Of a stretch of DNA of 64,000 nt, positions 62,776 through 64,000 are shown in pieces. A model generated the notes under the pieces. It had not been told where the DNA came from, did no database searches, and saw only the letters and a program-made list of their open reading frames with translations. This DNA is from Modestobacter italicus (GTDB taxonomy: Bacteria; Actinomycetota; Actinomycetes; Mycobacteriales; Geodermatophilaceae). The first letter of the stretch is position 1; the number at the start of each line of letters is the position of its first letter. Position numbers and translations under genes: made by a program. Location: contig NZ_JABGCJ010000004.1 in assembly GCF_019799965.1 (NCBI RefSeq), positions 124,001 to 188,000 of the forward strand, in the 5' to 3' direction.

Positions 62776-64000
62776 GTGTCCGTACAGCTCGTCTTGATCC
62801 TGATCCTGTTGGCGATCTTCCTGGTCGCCACGGTGCTGCCCGTGCACATGGGGGCGTTGGCGCTGGTCGCGGCCTTCGTCGCCGGGTACTTCATCTTCGG
62901 TACCGATGGCGACCCGACCTACGACGACGCGGTCTTCGGCTTCTTCCCGGGGTCGCTGTTCGTCGTCCTGGTCGGGGTCACCTACCTGTTCGCCATCGCC
63001 AAGAACAACGGCACGGTCGACTGGCTGGTCCATGCGGCGGTGAAGGGCTCCGGCGGGCGGCTCGCGGCGATCCCGTGGGCGATGTTCGCCGTCACCGGCG
63101 CACTCACCGCCATCGGCGGCGTCGTCCCGGCCGTGGTCGCGATCATCGCCCCGGTCGGCATGTCCTTCGCCCGGCGCTACGGCATCAACCCGGTGCTGAT
63201 GGGCCTGTTCATCATCAACGGCGCCACCGCCGGCGGCTTCTCCCCGCTGTCGATCTTCGGCGTCATCACCAACACCGTGGTCGACGACAACGGCCTGGCC
63301 GGCAGCCCGCTGTTCCTCTGGGGCGCCTCGATCGTCATCAACATCCTGCTGTCGATCGGCGTCTTCTTCCTCTTCGACGGCCGGAAGCTGCTCGGTGGTG
63401 GCCGGGTCGACGTGACCGACCAGCGGGACGACGACTTCGTGGCCGCCACGGTCGCCGGCGACGCCACCGAGGACACCGGCGAGGACATCCCCGGCGGCGG
63501 CAACGGCGCGCAGCGGGCCGCGGTCGGCAGCACCGGCACCGGTGGGGCGGCACTGTCCGGCGGCCGGGTCACCGAGCCCGTGCACGGTCAGCCCGGTCAC
63601 CAGCACCCGACGGCCGGCGAGCGCGCCGACCAGCGGTCCCTGCAGACCACCGCCCTGGCCCCCGAGGCCCAGGGCCAGGTCACCAGCCTCGACCGGGACC
63701 GCTCCCTCACCCTGGGCGGACTGGTGCTGCTGGTCGTGGGTGCGCTCGTCTTCGACCTGGACATCGGCCTGATGGCCGTCAGCGTCGGCGTGATCCTCTC
63801 GATCGTCGCCCCGCGCGGAGCCAAGGGCGCCGTGGGCCAGATCGCCTGGCCGACCGTGCTGCTGATCTGCGGCATCGTCACCTACGTCGGCCTCATGCAG
63901 GACCAGGACGTGCCCGGCTGGCTCGGTGACAACGTGGCCCAGCTCGGCGTCCCGCTGATCGCCGCCCTGCTGATCTGCTACATCGGTGCGGTCGTCTCGG
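62776..64000 (+). CDS. MatC-type dicarboxylate (malonate-like) carrier, 3' end outside window
   Basis: A polytopic SLC13-like carrier running off the window end, with 408 codons visible. The first part is typical of the MatC N-terminal family (LPVHMGALALVAAFVAGYFIF, then VGVTYLFAIAKNNGTVDWLV and GGVVPAVVAIIAP). A cytoplasmic stretch of about 100 residues (about 220-310; Gly/Thr/Asp/Gln-rich) interrupts the membrane helices, and a second set begins at about 315. GTG 62776, with GGGGA five bases before it, is preferred to the in-frame ATG 62764. Substrates of the family are malonate or related C3/C4 acids, which fits the nearby glyoxylate genes; the substrate here is not proven. Confidence 0.85.
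   Translation, partial: MSVQLVLILILLAIFLVATVLPVHMGALALVAAFVAGYFIFGTDGDPTYDDAVFGFFPGSLFVVLVGVTYLFAIAKNNGTVDWLVHAAVKGSGGRLAAIPWAMFAVTGALTAIGGVVPAVVAIIAPVGMSFARRYGINPVLMGLFIINGATAGGFSPLSIFGVITNTVVDDNGLAGSPLFLWGASIVINILLSIGVFFLFDGRKLLGGGRVDVTDQRDDDFVAATVAGDATEDTGEDIPGGGNGAQRAAVGSTGTGGAALSGGRVTEPVHGQPGHQHPTAGERADQRSLQTTALAPEAQGQVTSLDRDRSLTLGGLVLLVVGALVFDLDIGLMAVSVGVILSIVAPRGAKGAVGQIAWPTVLLICGIVTYVGLMQDQDVPGWLGDNVAQLGVPLIAALLICYIGAVVS

Noticed and set aside
62661-63929. A plus-strand frame overlapping the MatC gene
   Set aside because: The other frame, which runs off the window end, carries the membrane helices and MatC-family motifs; this one is Arg/Gly-rich.

Overview
The window is about 64 kb of very GC-rich bacterial chromosome, densely packed with genes. 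GTG starts and 4-base ATGA/GTGA overlaps are frequent. Mycothiol-dependent formaldehyde metabolism, DUF3073 and DUF3151 proteins, HspR-type control of clpB and the purine gene neighbourhoods all point to an actinobacterium. The Geodermatophilaceae (Blastococcus, Geodermatophilus, Modestobacter) are my best guess, which is inference from base composition and protein style rather than a database match. I found no rRNA, tRNA, CRISPR array, insertion sequence, prophage or plasmid gene. No gap between genes exceeds 300 bases, so this looks like ordinary core chromosome with several accessory metabolic modules. Layout. 0-3.7 kb: the C-terminal part of a sensor kinase, a glycosyltransferase-like protein and an anchored exported protein. 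3.7-9.8 kb: the protocatechuate branch of the beta-ketoadipate pathway (pcaH-pcaG-pcaB-pcaD-pcaC), with a divergent IclR regulator and pobA, converting 4-hydroxybenzoate to 3-oxoadipate. 10-16 kb: a small membrane protein, a tandem pair of unknown paralogues, a GMC oxidoreductase, a metallo-beta-lactamase-fold hydrolase, a lipoprotein and an M23 peptidase. 16-19 kb: a sugar ABC importer (binding protein, permease, ATPase). 19-42 kb: most of de novo purine synthesis in separate blocks (purF-purM; purS-purQ-purL; purB-purC; purD; purA; no purN, purE, purK or purH here), interleaved with valine/leucine dehydrogenase, the mycothiol formaldehyde dehydrogenase pair, an OFA-type transporter with a 41-residue partner, a PilZ protein, an AI-2E-family membrane protein, RsgA and a glycerophosphodiesterase. 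42-44.5 kb: a second, divergent sugar ABC permease/ATPase pair without a binding protein. 44.6-54.5 kb: DUF3151, fructose-bisphosphate aldolase, a CoA-disulfide-reductase-like flavoprotein, a GlcD-like oxidase, pyrE, a fasciclin lipoprotein, two small membrane proteins and clpB. 54.7-58.2 kb: peroxide and drug stress genes (OhrR with OsmC; MarR with a DHA2 efflux pump). 58.4-64 kb: a glyoxylate/C2-C3 acid module made of a two-domain FAD/Fe-S dehydrogenase, a serine/alanine-glyoxylate aminotransferase and a divergent MatC-type dicarboxylate carrier cut off by the window end. How the genes work together. The purine blocks feed IMP and AMP synthesis, and GTGA overlaps within each block suggest translational coupling. 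The aromatic block is controlled locally by the IclR protein, with a candidate operator over the pcaH start. The formaldehyde pair and the OFA transporter share one intergenic region. The two ABC systems are related to each other. Perfect stem-loops close many transcription units. The signals most worth a second look are a micro-ORF wedged exactly between pcaH and pcaG, a permease whose only plausible start is CTG, a sugar ABC ATPase with a degenerate signature motif and no partner binding protein, the tandem unknown paralogues, a palindrome cluster at 9888-9925, and a HAIR element between clpB and ohrR.
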